The position numbers were made by a program, and so were the translations under genes. A stretch of DNA of 64,000 nt from CALBPI01 sp038533155 (GTDB taxonomy: Bacteria; Pseudomonadota; Gammaproteobacteria; Steroidobacterales; Woeseiaceae): the NCBI GenBank assembly GCA_038533155.1, contig JBCAZH010000013.1, positions 1-64,000 on the forward strand, written 5' to 3'. Position 1 is the first letter of the stretch, and the number at the start of each line of letters is the position of its first letter. Below are positions 33,281 through 43,173 of this stretch, in pieces. The notes under the pieces are model-generated. The model saw only the letters and a list, made by a program, of their open reading frames with translations, had not been told where the DNA came from and searched no databases.

Positions 33281-35752
33281 CTAAACGACCAAGTTAACCA
33301 GTTTCTTGGGCACCACGATGACTTTGCGAATCGCTTTGTCACCGACAAACTGCTGAACGTTGGGATCAGCCAGGGCCGCGGCTTCGATGGCCTCGCGCGA
33401 TGCATCCGCCGCCAAGCTGAGACGCGCCCGCAGTTTGCCATTGACTTGTACAACAAACTCAATCGAGTCGCGTTGCAGCGCAGCCGTGTCGACCGCTGGC
33501 CAAGCTTGGTTCAGTACAGCATCGTCGTGGCCCAGTGCTTGCCACAATTCATGCGTGATATGCGGCGTGATCGGCGACAGCAGTAGCACTGCGGTCTCCA
33601 GCGCTTCCTGGCGAACACGCTGGTCGTCCTCTGTTTCAGCAGCGAACGCGGTGACGCTGTTCAACAGCTCCATAACACCGGCGATTGCCGTGTTGAACGT
33701 ATACCGACGCCCGACATCATCCGAGACCTTTGCGATGATCTCGTGAGTCTTACGCCGCAACGCTTTTTGCGGATCCGTGGTTGCGCGAGCCTCGCCGTGC
33801 GCGACCCCCACGTCAACGTGCTCCGCAACGTTTCGCCAGAGCTTACGCAAAAACCGGAAAGCGCCCGCGACGCCATCGTCAGACCACTCCAATGCCTGTT
33901 CCGGCGGCGCGGTGAACATCATGAAAAGCCTAACAGTATCTGCGCCGTATTCGTCGATGAGCGCCTGCGGGTCAACGGTGTTGCCTTCCGACTTCGACAT
34001 CTTGCGGCCGCCTTTCAGCACCATGCCTTGCGTCAAGAGATTCGTAAACGGCTCATCCGCGTGGGACAGCCCGAGATCGCGCATCAACTTTTGGAAGAAT
34101 CGCGCGTAGAGCAAATGCAAAATGGCGTGTTCGATGCCACCGATGTATTGATCCACCGGAAGCCAATACTTCGCACGTTCGTCAAGCATTGCATCATCGC
34201 AGTCATACGATGCATACCGCGCGAAATACCAAGATGATTCGAAGAACGTGTCGAACGTATCCGTCTCACGACGCGCTGGCTTACCGCACTTCGGACAATC
34301 GCAGTGGACGAACTCCGGCATATCCTTCAGTGGTGATCCTGTGCCACTCACGACGACGTCCTCAGGCAGCACCACCGGCAAATCAGCCTCCGGCACCGGG
34401 ACAGCACCGCAATCATCGCAGTAGATGATCGGGATCGGCGTTCCCCAATAGCGTTGCCTCGATACGCCCCAGTCCCGCAGGCGGTAATTCACCTTGCGGG
34501 TGGCTTTGTTTTGCGCCATCAACGCATCGGCGATGGCGTCGAACGCTGCCTTGAACGACAACCCATCGAATTCGCCCGAGTTCACGGTGACGCCCTTCTC
34601 GACATAAGCAGCCGACTCGATATCCACCACGGTATCGTCGGCACTGTTGATCACTTGTCGGATTGGCAGTTCGTACTTCGTGGCAAACTCCCAATCTCTG
34701 ACATCGTGACCGGGAACCGCCATCAGCGCGCCCGTGCCATAGGTCATCAACACGAAGTTTGCGACCCAGATCGGCACCGGATCGCCGGTCAATGGGTGGA
34801 TCGCATTGATGCCAAGCGGCATACCCAGCTTCTCGCGTGTCTCGATATCGGCCTCAGCCGCGCTGGTTTGGCGACACTCGCGCAGAAACTCTGCCAACTT
34901 TGGATCTGATGCGGCGGCGCGTTCCGCCAATGGATGCTCGGCTGCGACGGCCATGTAGGTCGCACCGAAAAGCGTATCCGGGCGAGTGGTGAACACGCGC
35001 AGCACGCCATCCGTAGCCTCGAGCTCCGAAGCGTAGTCGCCGTCCACTTCAAAATCGATCTCAAGACCTTCCGAACGACCAATCCAATTTCGTTGCATGG
35101 TCTTAACGGGATCTGGCCAACCGGGCAGTTTGTCGAGATCGGCCAGAAGCTCATCCGCGTAGTCCGTGATCTTCATGAACCACTGCGGGATTTCGCGCCG
35201 TTCCACCAAAGCGCCCGAACGCCAGCCGCGCCCGTCAATCACCTGCTCATTGGCGAGCACCGTGTTGTCAACCGGATCCCAATTCACCACGGATTGTTTG
35301 CGGTAAACCAGGCCCTTCTCGAAGAGCTTGGTGAAAAACCACTGCTCCCAGCGGTAGTAGTCGGGTCGGCATGTGGTCACCTCCCGGCGCCAGTCGTAGC
35401 CCAAGCCGAGCGCATCCATCTGCCCACGCATGTATTCGATGTTGGAGTAGGTCCATTCCGCCGGCGGCACACCATGCTTAATCGCGGCATTCTCTGCCGG
35501 CATTCCGAAGGCATCCCAACCCATCGGCTGCAGCACGTGTTTCCCCTGCATGCGCTGATAGCGCGCGACAACATCAGAGATCGTTAAAACACGCACATGA
35601 CCCATATGGAGTTTGCCGCTCGGGTACGGAAACATGGTCAGGCAGTAGTACGGGTCCACATCTTCGACTTCGTCCACTTCGAAGCATCGATGATCTTTCC
35701 AGTACTGTTGGACTCCAGGCTCGATATCGGCCGGGTGATATTGGTCTTTCAT
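33281..35752 (-). CDS. leuS: Leucyl-tRNA synthetase
   Basis: This 823-residue class I synthetase charges tRNA-Leu. The HIGH motif is in FPYPSGKLHMGHVR near residue 42 and the KMSKS motif in GGRKMSKSEGN near 590. The CP1 editing domain lies between them (TYGTGALMAVPGHDVRDWEF contains its conserved core). Length and domain order are normal for a bacterial LeuS. It leads the minus-strand unit leuS-lptE-HExxH-membrane protein. Confidence 0.98.
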   Translation of the reverse strand: MKDQYHPADIEPGVQQYWKDHRCFEVDEVEDVDPYYCLTMFPYPSGKLHMGHVRVLTISDVVARYQRMQGKHVLQPMGWDAFGMPAENAAIKHGVPPAEWTYSNIEYMRGQMDALGLGYDWRREVTTCRPDYYRWEQWFFTKLFEKGLVYRKQSVVNWDPVDNTVLANEQVIDGRGWRSGALVERREIPQWFMKITDYADELLADLDKLPGWPDPVKTMQRNWIGRSEGLEIDFEVDGDYASELEATDGVLRVFTTRPDTLFGATYMAVAAEHPLAERAAASDPKLAEFLRECRQTSAAEADIETREKLGMPLGINAIHPLTGDPVPIWVANFVLMTYGTGALMAVPGHDVRDWEFATKYELPIRQVINSADDTVVDIESAAYVEKGVTVNSGEFDGLSFKAAFDAIADALMAQNKATRKVNYRLRDWGVSRQRYWGTPIPIIYCDDCGAVPVPEADLPVVLPEDVVVSGTGSPLKDMPEFVHCDCPKCGKPARRETDTFDTFFESSWYFARYASYDCDDAMLDERAKYWLPVDQYIGGIEHAILHLLYARFFQKLMRDLGLSHADEPFTNLLTQGMVLKGGRKMSKSEGNTVDPQALIDEYGADTVRLFMMFTAPPEQALEWSDDGVAGAFRFLRKLWRNVAEHVDVGVAHGEARATTDPQKALRRKTHEIIAKVSDDVGRRYTFNTAIAGVMELLNSVTAFAAETEDDQRVRQEALETAVLLLSPITPHITHELWQALGHDDAVLNQAWPAVDTAALQRDSIEFVVQVNGKLRARLSLAADASREAIEAAALADPNVQQFVGDKAIRKVIVVPKKLVNLVV

Positions 35753-35926
35753 GGGTGCGGGCTAGTTTTCAAAGGTCGAATCGCGAAGGATACCGGTATC
35801 CGGCTCGATCGTGGAGGCTCTGTCGACGATTCGCCGAACACCTCGACGGATCCGGCGTGCAATTGCGACAAGTGGCCACTACCATCGACTACGAAGCTAC
35901 ATCCTTGGATCCTGCACGATACCTGC
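35753..35926. other. Divergent spacer between leuS and the RDD gene
   Basis: These 174 bases must hold the promoters of leuS and of the RDD-MoxR operon. I see no clear operator, RNA gene or repeat. In-frame codons upstream of ATG 35927 remain open but show no protein-like pattern. Confidence 0.4.
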
Positions 35927-36616
35927 ATGTCAGAAGTACTGGATACGACACTCAACATTGAGACGCCGGAGGGCGTTGAGCTATTGCTGCCGGTCGCTGG
36001 GCTGGCACCGCGGGCTTTGGCCTGGTTGATCGATGCAATGATCAAAATGGGCATCATCTTCGTCGCGGCAAACATCCTCGCCGTCCTTCGAACTGTCGGT
36101 GAGGGCCTGTTGCTGCTGACCATGTTTGGCGTTCTATGGGCCTACAACGTCCTGTTCGAGGCGCTCATGCAGGGTGCGACCCCGGGCAAGCGGATCGTCG
36201 GCATCCATGTGATGAACGCCGACGGCACGCCCGTCGGCTGGCGGGGCGCGACAATCCGCAACCTACTGCGTCCGGTGGATGTCTTTCCCGGGTGTTATTT
36301 ATTCGGCTGCCTTGCGCTGCTGTTTACCAAGGACTTCCAGCGCTTCGGCGACCTTGCCGCAGGTACGGTAGTCGTGCACCGACAGGAGGTTCCGGCCAAG
36401 AACCCGTGGGACAACGTGAATCCGCAACCAACACTCGTCCCCCTTACCCGTGACGAGCAAGAGGCGATCGTGAGTTTCGGCGAGCGTCGCGGACAAATCA
36501 GCGACGCAAGAGCAGAGGAGTTGTCGACCCTATTAACCCCCGTACTGGGTGAGCTGGATGCGAAACAACTGCGCGGCCATGCCGCGTGGCTCACAGGACA
36601 TCGGCCGAAAGCGTGA
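35927..36616 (+). CDS. RDD-family membrane protein
   Basis: This 229-residue protein has two to three membrane helices and the RDD-domain pattern: PRALAWLIDAMI (an Arg/Asp pair in helix 1) and later ATPGKRIVGIHVMNADG with RFGDLAAGTVVV. The C-terminal 70 residues are soluble and helical. RDD proteins have been linked to ion exchange or small-molecule transport, but in MoxR-DUF58 operons their role is unknown. It opens an operon of at least six coupled genes. Confidence 0.8.
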   Translation: MSEVLDTTLNIETPEGVELLLPVAGLAPRALAWLIDAMIKMGIIFVAANILAVLRTVGEGLLLLTMFGVLWAYNVLFEALMQGATPGKRIVGIHVMNADGTPVGWRGATIRNLLRPVDVFPGCYLFGCLALLFTKDFQRFGDLAAGTVVVHRQEVPAKNPWDNVNPQPTLVPLTRDEQEAIVSFGERRGQISDARAEELSTLLTPVLGELDAKQLRGHAAWLTGHRPKA

Positions 36617-37596
36617 AGCAGGAAGCATTCGAGCAGCGTCATCGCGCGTTGTGGGAACGGTTTGAGAAAGCCACGGGAACGTTAAATTCCAACGATCGAA
36701 AACTGCGCCGGAAGCAAGAAAACCAGTCTCTGTGGCAGACGTTCGATCAAACCTATCGGCAAGTTTGCCAGCACCTGGCACTGGCTCGAGCACGACGCTA
36801 TAGCCTTGAACTGCAACAACGTCTCAATCAACTGGCCTTGGATGGCCACCGCCACCTGTACGCGGAAAAAACACCGCTGCTTCGGGTGTTCTTGCAGTTC
36901 CTCGTGCATGACTTTCCAGCCACGGTGCGCCGCTACTGGCGCCCCATTGCGATCGCCTCTGCGCTCTTCTACCTGCCGGGCATCGGCATTGCGCTGGCAA
37001 TCCAGTTTCAACCAGACCTGATTTATCACTTGATGTCGCCGATGCAGGTCGCGCAGTTTGAGTACATGTACGATCCGGATCGCCGCATCCTCGGGCGCGA
37101 CCGCGGATCGCCTGACGATCTCATGATGTTCGGCTACTACATTTACAACAATGTATCGATCGGATTCCAAACCTACGCCGGTGGGGTCGCGTTCGGACTT
37201 GGGACATTGTTTTATGTGATCTACAACGGCTTGTACATCGGCGCCGTCGCGGGCCACTTGCAACGCATCGGCTACGGTGAGCCGTTCTGGTCGTTTGTGT
37301 CAGGTCACAGTGCTTTGGAGCTGACCGCAATTGTTCTGTTTGGCGGCATTGGTTTAGCGCTCGGTTGGAAGCTGATCAACCCGGGCGACAAACGGCGTTG
37401 GCATGCGCTGCGCGATGAAGCGAGAGCCACGCTGCCCGTTGTCTATGGCGGCGCGGTGATGCTGGTATTCGCCGCTTTCGTTGAAGCCTATTGGTCCTCC
37501 ACGACCTCTGTCCCGGTACTCGGAAAATACGCCGTCGGCATTGTGATGTGGCTGTTCACACTGATGTACTTCACGCTCGCAGGTCGTCGCCGTTGA
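36613..37596 (+). CDS. SpoIIM-like (stage II sporulation protein M family) membrane protein
   Basis: This 327-residue protein starts at GTG 36613, overlapping the previous stop as GTGA. A soluble, Gln/Arg-rich coiled N-terminus (about 1-105) is followed by about five membrane helices. The family pattern includes NNVSIGFQTYAGGVAFGLGTLFYVIYNGLYIGA and SGHSALELTAI regions. DUF95/SpoIIM proteins in non-sporulating bacteria commonly pair with RDD and MoxR genes, as here. The function is not known in this setting. Confidence 0.8.
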   Translation: MKQEAFEQRHRALWERFEKATGTLNSNDRKLRRKQENQSLWQTFDQTYRQVCQHLALARARRYSLELQQRLNQLALDGHRHLYAEKTPLLRVFLQFLVHDFPATVRRYWRPIAIASALFYLPGIGIALAIQFQPDLIYHLMSPMQVAQFEYMYDPDRRILGRDRGSPDDLMMFGYYIYNNVSIGFQTYAGGVAFGLGTLFYVIYNGLYIGAVAGHLQRIGYGEPFWSFVSGHSALELTAIVLFGGIGLALGWKLINPGDKRRWHALRDEARATLPVVYGGAVMLVFAAFVEAYWSSTTSVPVLGKYAVGIVMWLFTLMYFTLAGRRR

Positions 37597-39119
37597 ATCT
37601 TGAAAACGTCACTGTTGCCCTGCGTCCGCGCGGGAATTGGGAGTCGACAGACCTAGGGACTCGGATGATTCGGCGCGATGCGAAGTTGATCTATCGAGTT
37701 TGGTTCGCGTTTACCCTTCCGTGGGTCGTCATCATCGCATTGCTGACCTGGTATACGCCGTATGGCGGGTGGGCACTGTTCGCGTATTGGTGGTTCGAAC
37801 CACTGACCGACGGCCTAATCTTGCACATCATTTCGCAACGACTGTTTGGTGCCTTGCCGACGCTCGGGGGTACGCTGCGTCAGACCGCGCGGCTAGCCAA
37901 AAAGAACTGGGTATTCCTGTTAACGCCACTGCGACTGCATTTCGCGCGATCCATCGCGATGCCGCTCACACAACTCGAAGGTCTGCGTGGCGCAGCACGG
38001 CGCGCAAGGGCTAAAACAATCAACCGGCGCATCAACAATCACGGTGTTGGGGTCACGCTGGCCTATCAGCACTTAGTCCTATGCATCTACCTTGGCATCG
38101 CATTGCTCTGCGTTTGGCTATTGCCCGAAGCCATGCAAAATGAGTTTTGGGAGAAATGGTGGTTGATCATGCGCGACACTGACCAAAGCGTGATCGACAT
38201 TTTGTTGCTGCTCGTCATGTATATCGCCCAATCGCTGCTCCATCCCTGGTTCGTCGGTGCTGGCTTCGGCCTGTACATCAATTGTCGCAATCGTTTGGAA
38301 GCATGGGATATTGAAGTTGCTTTTCGACGCGCCGCGGCCCGCCGTCGCCAACGCGCCGCACTTGCCGTTACCTGTATCGTTGGCATCGGAATCGGATTGG
38401 CTGCGCCACAGGCGCGCGCTCAGACCAATGACGCATCGCAGACAGCCATTCAGCAAAACTGGTCAGAAGAAACTGTCAGCGAAGCGGCTAGAAAGGCTGC
38501 CGATTCCGCCGCCTACAATGCGAAACAAACGCGCTACCGATACGAGTCGCGTCTCGACACATCCGACGATTCCGAAGACGCGGATATTGCGTCAGAGACC
38601 GTAACGGGCACCGTTTGGTCTTCCATTGTTTCGCTGTTTGCCGCCGTTATGGAGCTTGGTCTGTGGTTGCTGGTCGGTCTTTTTGTCGTTGTATTGTTCC
38701 TGACGCGCGATCGCTGGCTGCCGCTTCTAGACCCAGGGGGCGCCGGTGCTGCACGACGCCAAAAGACTCGCCTTATGGTTTCCGGTGAGGTCGTCGATAG
38801 CGATGCGATGCCGGACGACGTCGTCGGAGAGGCGCGCAGACTCTGGTACCAAGGCGATCATAGGTCGGCATTGAGCTTGCTCTTCCGTGGCGCCGTTATC
38901 GACGCGGTGCAGCGCTTCGAGCTGCGCCTGCCAGACAGCGCGACCGAGGGCATCTGCATTCGCGCCGTCGCAAAGCGCAGTGACACGGACTACAGCGGAG
39001 ATTTTCGCGACATTACAGAACAGTGGTTACGCTGCGCCTACGGCGGCCATATTCCCGACGACCAACGTTTCGAATCACTGTGCGTGGGCGTGCCGCTGCA
39101 AACGGAGCAGGTCGCATGA
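37593..39119 (+). CDS. Large membrane protein with C-terminal DUF4129-type domain
   Basis: The start is TTG 37593, overlapping the SpoIIM-like stop as TTGA; the protein is 508 residues. It has membrane helices about 30-65, 155-180 and 205-235, another hydrophobic segment near 258-275, and one more at about 345-370. The cytoplasmic C-terminus, with EARRLWYQGDHRSALSLLFRGAVI, is the DUF4129 pattern. Such proteins are found with MoxR, DUF4350 and DUF58 in operons of unknown but possibly chaperone-like function. Confidence 0.7.
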   Translation: MNLENVTVALRPRGNWESTDLGTRMIRRDAKLIYRVWFAFTLPWVVIIALLTWYTPYGGWALFAYWWFEPLTDGLILHIISQRLFGALPTLGGTLRQTARLAKKNWVFLLTPLRLHFARSIAMPLTQLEGLRGAARRARAKTINRRINNHGVGVTLAYQHLVLCIYLGIALLCVWLLPEAMQNEFWEKWWLIMRDTDQSVIDILLLLVMYIAQSLLHPWFVGAGFGLYINCRNRLEAWDIEVAFRRAAARRRQRAALAVTCIVGIGIGLAAPQARAQTNDASQTAIQQNWSEETVSEAARKAADSAAYNAKQTRYRYESRLDTSDDSEDADIASETVTGTVWSSIVSLFAAVMELGLWLLVGLFVVVLFLTRDRWLPLLDPGGAGAARRQKTRLMVSGEVVDSDAMPDDVVGEARRLWYQGDHRSALSLLFRGAVIDAVQRFELRLPDSATEGICIRAVAKRSDTDYSGDFRDITEQWLRCAYGGHIPDDQRFESLCVGVPLQTEQVA

Positions 39120-40315
39120 AGCAACGTTTGATCGCTTGGGCCGGGTTACTCATCGTTGTTCTGGCGGCGACGTTTTTTTTCAAATCCTATGACCGTATCC
39201 CGTATGACGTGAGCATACCGGCCGAAGGCGAAGCGCGGTACAACGGCTATTTCCCGATCGAACTTACGCTGCAACAGTTGGGTCTCAATGCCGACTCGAT
39301 GGAAGTATTGGATTTCTCGACGGGTGAAATTGGAAGAAATGACACCGTTCTTGTTTCGCTGGACAGCCAATTCGTTCCCGAGAGTCGCCGTAAACAGGTC
39401 ATGGAATGGGTCGAAGACGGTGGACACTTAGTCCTCGACATCAACGATGCGCAGGGCTTCGATTTGATGTGGGACCTACTCGACGACGACGAGTCTTTAC
39501 CCACCTTGGCAGAATGGGTCGCAAGCTTCGGATTCGAAGTTGAAAGTCTCTACGAGGAAGCCCAGGCAATTCGCGACGCACAAGAAACGAATGACAGTGT
39601 CGAGCTTCCTCATGCGTTTTTGAGTAACGCCCGACTGGTCCAGTTTGATGACACTGTGAACGCCCGGCTTCGTGAAGATGCGCTTGGTGTCTACGCGGCC
39701 CAAATTCCGACCGGCGATGGGTTCGTGTCACTGGTGGTAGGCGCTGATATTGGCGGGTATTCCTGGTACTTCGGGAGTGGCGGTCTCGGGGACTCCTTCA
39801 TGCAAGACCAATTCGTACCGGTGGCGCAATTGGTAGCGGACGTTGTCGCTGGGGACGTGACTTCGGAATCGATTTGGTTGATCTACTCCGCCGAATTCGA
39901 TTCGCTGTGGGATTTGCTCAAAGAGAACGCACCGGAAGTCGTGCTTGCCTGCGCGATCTTGGTGCTGCTTTGGTTATGGGCGAGTGCGAGGAGTTTTGGT
40001 CCTTTGGTCGACGCGACACCGCCGCCACGCCGCTCAATCATGGAGCACATCGATGCGACCGGTCGTTTCGCTTGGCGCCTACAAGGACTTTCCGCGTTGA
40101 CGGACGAAGCGATCAACGCGACCCAGCGCGCCGCCGAACGGCGAGACCCAGGATTGACTCACCGGCCTGCAACACAGCAGGCGGAACGGATTGCGAAACT
40201 CACCGGCCAACCGGCTCAGGAAATCGCGGATGCCATGAACCCTGGGGAGCATGACAAGGCGGCCGAGTTCATTGAAGCCATTTCGACACTGCAAAAAATA
40301 AGGAACGAACTGTGA
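39116..40315 (+). CDS. DUF4350-containing membrane protein
   Basis: This 399-residue protein has an N-terminal helix (about 5-22) anchoring a periplasmic domain that resembles DUF4350 (SYDRIPYDVS, NDTVLVSLDS, MEWVEDGGHLVLD), then a second helix near 290-305 and a soluble helical tail. The domain looks like a divergent glutamine-amidotransferase fold used for ligand binding in similar operons. It overlaps both neighbours by four bases. Confidence 0.72.
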   Translation: MKQRLIAWAGLLIVVLAATFFFKSYDRIPYDVSIPAEGEARYNGYFPIELTLQQLGLNADSMEVLDFSTGEIGRNDTVLVSLDSQFVPESRRKQVMEWVEDGGHLVLDINDAQGFDLMWDLLDDDESLPTLAEWVASFGFEVESLYEEAQAIRDAQETNDSVELPHAFLSNARLVQFDDTVNARLREDALGVYAAQIPTGDGFVSLVVGADIGGYSWYFGSGGLGDSFMQDQFVPVAQLVADVVAGDVTSESIWLIYSAEFDSLWDLLKENAPEVVLACAILVLLWLWASARSFGPLVDATPPPRRSIMEHIDATGRFAWRLQGLSALTDEAINATQRAAERRDPGLTHRPATQQAERIAKLTGQPAQEIADAMNPGEHDKAAEFIEAISTLQKIRNEL

Positions 40316-41286
40316 GCGAAACCGATCAGAATGTCGCTGCCCTCGGCGCGCGTATTCAAACCATGCGAGACCAAATTGGTCGTGCATTTCTGGGGCAGCA
40401 AGAAGTGGTTGATCAGGTCATAGTGTCACTGCTCGCCGCAGGGCACGTATTACTAGAGGGTGTGCCGGGGCTGGGCAAAACGCTCCTGGTCAAAGCCATC
40501 GCAAAGTGCATCCAAGGTAGCGATGCAAGAATTCAATTCACCCCGGACCTAATGCCGAGCGACATCAGCGGACATGCCGTCTATGACATGAAGACCGAAG
40601 CCTTCAGCGTACGACGCGGGCCCGTATTCACCAACCTCTTGCTGGCGGACGAAATCAACCGCGCACCCGCCAAAACACAAGCAGCACTGCTGGAGGTCAT
40701 GCAGGAACAACAAGTCACTATCGAAGGCACGGCATACCCAGTCGCAGCGCCCTTCATGACCATCGCGACACAAAACCCGGTCGAACATGAAGGCACCTAC
40801 CCGCTGCCTGAAGCGCAACTCGACCGCTTCTTGCTAAAAGTACAAATCGACTACCCGGACGCAGACACCGAGGTTGCACTTGTCACCAACGTGACCAATT
40901 CGAGGGTCGGCGATGCACTGTACGTAGACGATCTCTCGCCGGTGCTGTCATTGCAGGAGATCATCGACGCGCAGAAAACGGTGGCCAACGCGAGAATGGA
41001 CGATACGATCGTTGATTACGCCGTGAGGCTGGTCCGCGAGACGCGCGCAACTGCCGGGATTCGACTCGGCGCCGGGCCGCGCGGCGCGATTTCTTTGGTT
41101 CGCGCCGCGCGCGCATACGCTGTCATGAACGGAAGAGACTTCGTGACGCCCGACGACGTGCGCGTCATGGCGCTACCTGCGCTTCGCCATCGCGTTGCAC
41201 TTGCGCCCGAGCTGGAGATCGAGGGATATCGCAATGACGATGTTCTCAACGAACTCACCGAGCGCGTAACAGCACCCAGACAGTGA
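40312..41286 (+). CDS. MoxR-family AAA+ ATPase
   Basis: MoxR ATPases act as chaperones for maturation of protein complexes, often with a VWA or DUF58 partner. The 324-residue protein has Walker A GVPGLGKTLLVKA near 50, Walker B LLADEINRAPAKTQAALLE near 105 and sensor 1 ATQNPVEHEGTYPLPEAQLDRF. The GTG start at 40312 overlaps the preceding stop as GTGA, and the stop overlaps the DUF58 start in the same way. Confidence 0.93.
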   Translation: MSETDQNVAALGARIQTMRDQIGRAFLGQQEVVDQVIVSLLAAGHVLLEGVPGLGKTLLVKAIAKCIQGSDARIQFTPDLMPSDISGHAVYDMKTEAFSVRRGPVFTNLLLADEINRAPAKTQAALLEVMQEQQVTIEGTAYPVAAPFMTIATQNPVEHEGTYPLPEAQLDRFLLKVQIDYPDADTEVALVTNVTNSRVGDALYVDDLSPVLSLQEIIDAQKTVANARMDDTIVDYAVRLVRETRATAGIRLGAGPRGAISLVRAARAYAVMNGRDFVTPDDVRVMALPALRHRVALAPELEIEGYRNDDVLNELTERVTAPRQ

Positions 41287-42590
41287 TCCCAAGCCGCCGC
41301 CTTCTCATCGCCGTTAGCGCTCTGATCGCACTTGCGATCCTCGTCGCAATACAACCGGCATGGACCAAGCTGTGGCAGTTGGTGGCCACGGGACTTGGCG
41401 CTGGCGCTGTGCTCGATGCACTCCTGGTCATTGGCAAACGACCCCCGAAAATCGAGCGAAAACTACCCGCGTCACTGGCGCTCGGGCAGCCCGCGGAAGT
41501 GCTTCTGAGTTTGACACTGCCGGAAGGCGCCGCACCCTGTGACCTACGAATATCCGATCATCACCCGACCGTCGCCCGCGCTGTTGGCATGCCGGCGAAT
41601 GTCCGCGTTCAAGCTTCTGAGCCTACGCTCGTCCGATATACTGTGCGACCCGAACGCCGAGGCGATTTGATTTTTCCTCGCTGCGATGTTCGGCTGCGCT
41701 CACCGCTTGGACTGTGGTGGCGACAGCGCGCTGTTCCAACAGAGACAAAGGTTCGGTGCTACCCGAACTTCTCGAACATCACACAATTGTTGGAGTTCGA
41801 AGCGACCAGCAGTGTTGCAACCACAGGCTTGCGGCTTAGTCGTCGGCGTGGCGAAGGCATCGAGTTCCATCAGTTGCGCGAGTACCGCGATGGGGATCCC
41901 ATGCGTGCGATTGATTGGAAAGCAACAGCGCGGGTCAAACGACTGATCAGTCGTGAATACCAGGATGAACGTGATCAACACGTGATTATCCTGCTTGATA
42001 CGGGACGTCGTATGCTGGCCCGCGACGGCGAACTCAGTCACTTCGATCACGCGTTAAACGCAGCACTACTCCTTACGTACGTTGCGCTCCGCCAAGGGGA
42101 TGCTGTGGGTTTGGCGACAATCGGTGATCAACGCCCATGGCTGCCACCGCGTAAGGGTGCAGCAGCCATCAATGGTGTGCTGAATCACATTTACGACATC
42201 GAGCCGAGCCCGGTCGAGGTTGATTTCTCCGAAGCCGCGCAACAAGTGAGCGTCCTACAAAAGCGCCGCGCACTCGTTGTCGCACTGAGCAATGTCCGCG
42301 ATGAAGATGCCGATGATCTACAACAGGCTTTTCATCTGTTGCAGCGACGTCACCTTGTTATGCTGGCAAGCTTGCGCGAGCAGGTGCTCGACGAAACGGT
42401 CGCAAAGCCGGTGACAAGCTTCGAAGATGCGCTGCGATATTCAGCAACGGAACGCTATCTCGACGTACGACACAATACTCATCGGTTGCTTTCGGCCCGT
42501 GGTATCTTCGTCGACGATTGCCTGCCAGATCAGCTGGCAGCGACCGTCACGAATCGCTACCTCAGCATCAAGCGAGCTGGGCAACTGTAA
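41283..42590 (+). CDS. DUF58 protein, MoxR partner
   Basis: This 435-residue protein has one or two N-terminal membrane helices, a beta-rich domain and the DUF58 signature GIEFHQLREYRDGDPMRAIDW near 200, leading into a VWA-like domain (IILLDTGRRM replaces the usual DxSxS, so MIDAS metal binding may be incomplete). DUF58 proteins form modules with MoxR ATPases. The GTG start at 41283 overlaps the moxR stop. Confidence 0.88.
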   Translation: MIPSRRLLIAVSALIALAILVAIQPAWTKLWQLVATGLGAGAVLDALLVIGKRPPKIERKLPASLALGQPAEVLLSLTLPEGAAPCDLRISDHHPTVARAVGMPANVRVQASEPTLVRYTVRPERRGDLIFPRCDVRLRSPLGLWWRQRAVPTETKVRCYPNFSNITQLLEFEATSSVATTGLRLSRRRGEGIEFHQLREYRDGDPMRAIDWKATARVKRLISREYQDERDQHVIILLDTGRRMLARDGELSHFDHALNAALLLTYVALRQGDAVGLATIGDQRPWLPPRKGAAAINGVLNHIYDIEPSPVEVDFSEAAQQVSVLQKRRALVVALSNVRDEDADDLQQAFHLLQRRHLVMLASLREQVLDETVAKPVTSFEDALRYSATERYLDVRHNTHRLLSARGIFVDDCLPDQLAATVTNRYLSIKRAGQL

Positions 42591-42614
42591 GAACAAAAAA
42601 CCAAGGACCAGGCT

Positions 42615-43160
42615 ATGGCCAACGAACAGAACGACATATTCTCAGCGCCACAGAGCGACCTTGAAACCAATGCCGATCTCTCTCTCCTTGACGCGTTCAT
42701 CGGCGAGTCGAATCGCAGTTTTTACAAGGAGCGATTCGCGAAATTCGAACAAGGCGGCGGCCGTGCCGGATGGCATTGGCCAGCGCTGTTCGTCGCCGCT
42801 TTTTGGCTACCGCACCGGAAGATGTGGGCACTGACGCTGCTCTATTGGATCGTCTTGCCGATCGTTGTTACGATTTTCATAGCGATTGTCGGTGCGTTTT
42901 CCACCGGTCTTGCGACGCTTCTGAACTTCCTGATCTACACACTCATCTGGCTCGGGTTTCCAACGATTGCGACGAACGTCTACTACCAACACGCACTCAG
43001 AAAAATCGAAGGTGTCCGTCAGCAGTTCTCAAGCCCTGAGCAACAGCTACAGGAAATTCAGCGAATCGGTGGCACCGGTATTGGCGGCTATGTGCTTGCT
43101 GGAATTCTAATCGCGCTGTCTGTCTTTGTTGTGGTCGCGGCGTTCATGGCCGGCGCGTAA
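42615..43160 (+). CDS. Small membrane protein, DUF2628-like
   Basis: This 181-residue protein has a soluble N-terminus with FIGESNRSFYKERFAKFEQGG and WHWPALFVAAFWLPHRKMW, then two membrane helices near 75-120 and one near 155-178. The FxxxxxWxWPAxFxxxFWxxYRKMW-type pattern is that of DUF2628. It begins 24 bases after the DUF58 gene with AAGGA upstream, so it may belong to the operon, but it is not coupled to it. Its function is unknown. Confidence 0.7.
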   Translation: MANEQNDIFSAPQSDLETNADLSLLDAFIGESNRSFYKERFAKFEQGGGRAGWHWPALFVAAFWLPHRKMWALTLLYWIVLPIVVTIFIAIVGAFSTGLATLLNFLIYTLIWLGFPTIATNVYYQHALRKIEGVRQQFSSPEQQLQEIQRIGGTGIGGYVLAGILIALSVFVVVAAFMAGA

Positions 43161-43173
43161 ACGGCATGATCGG

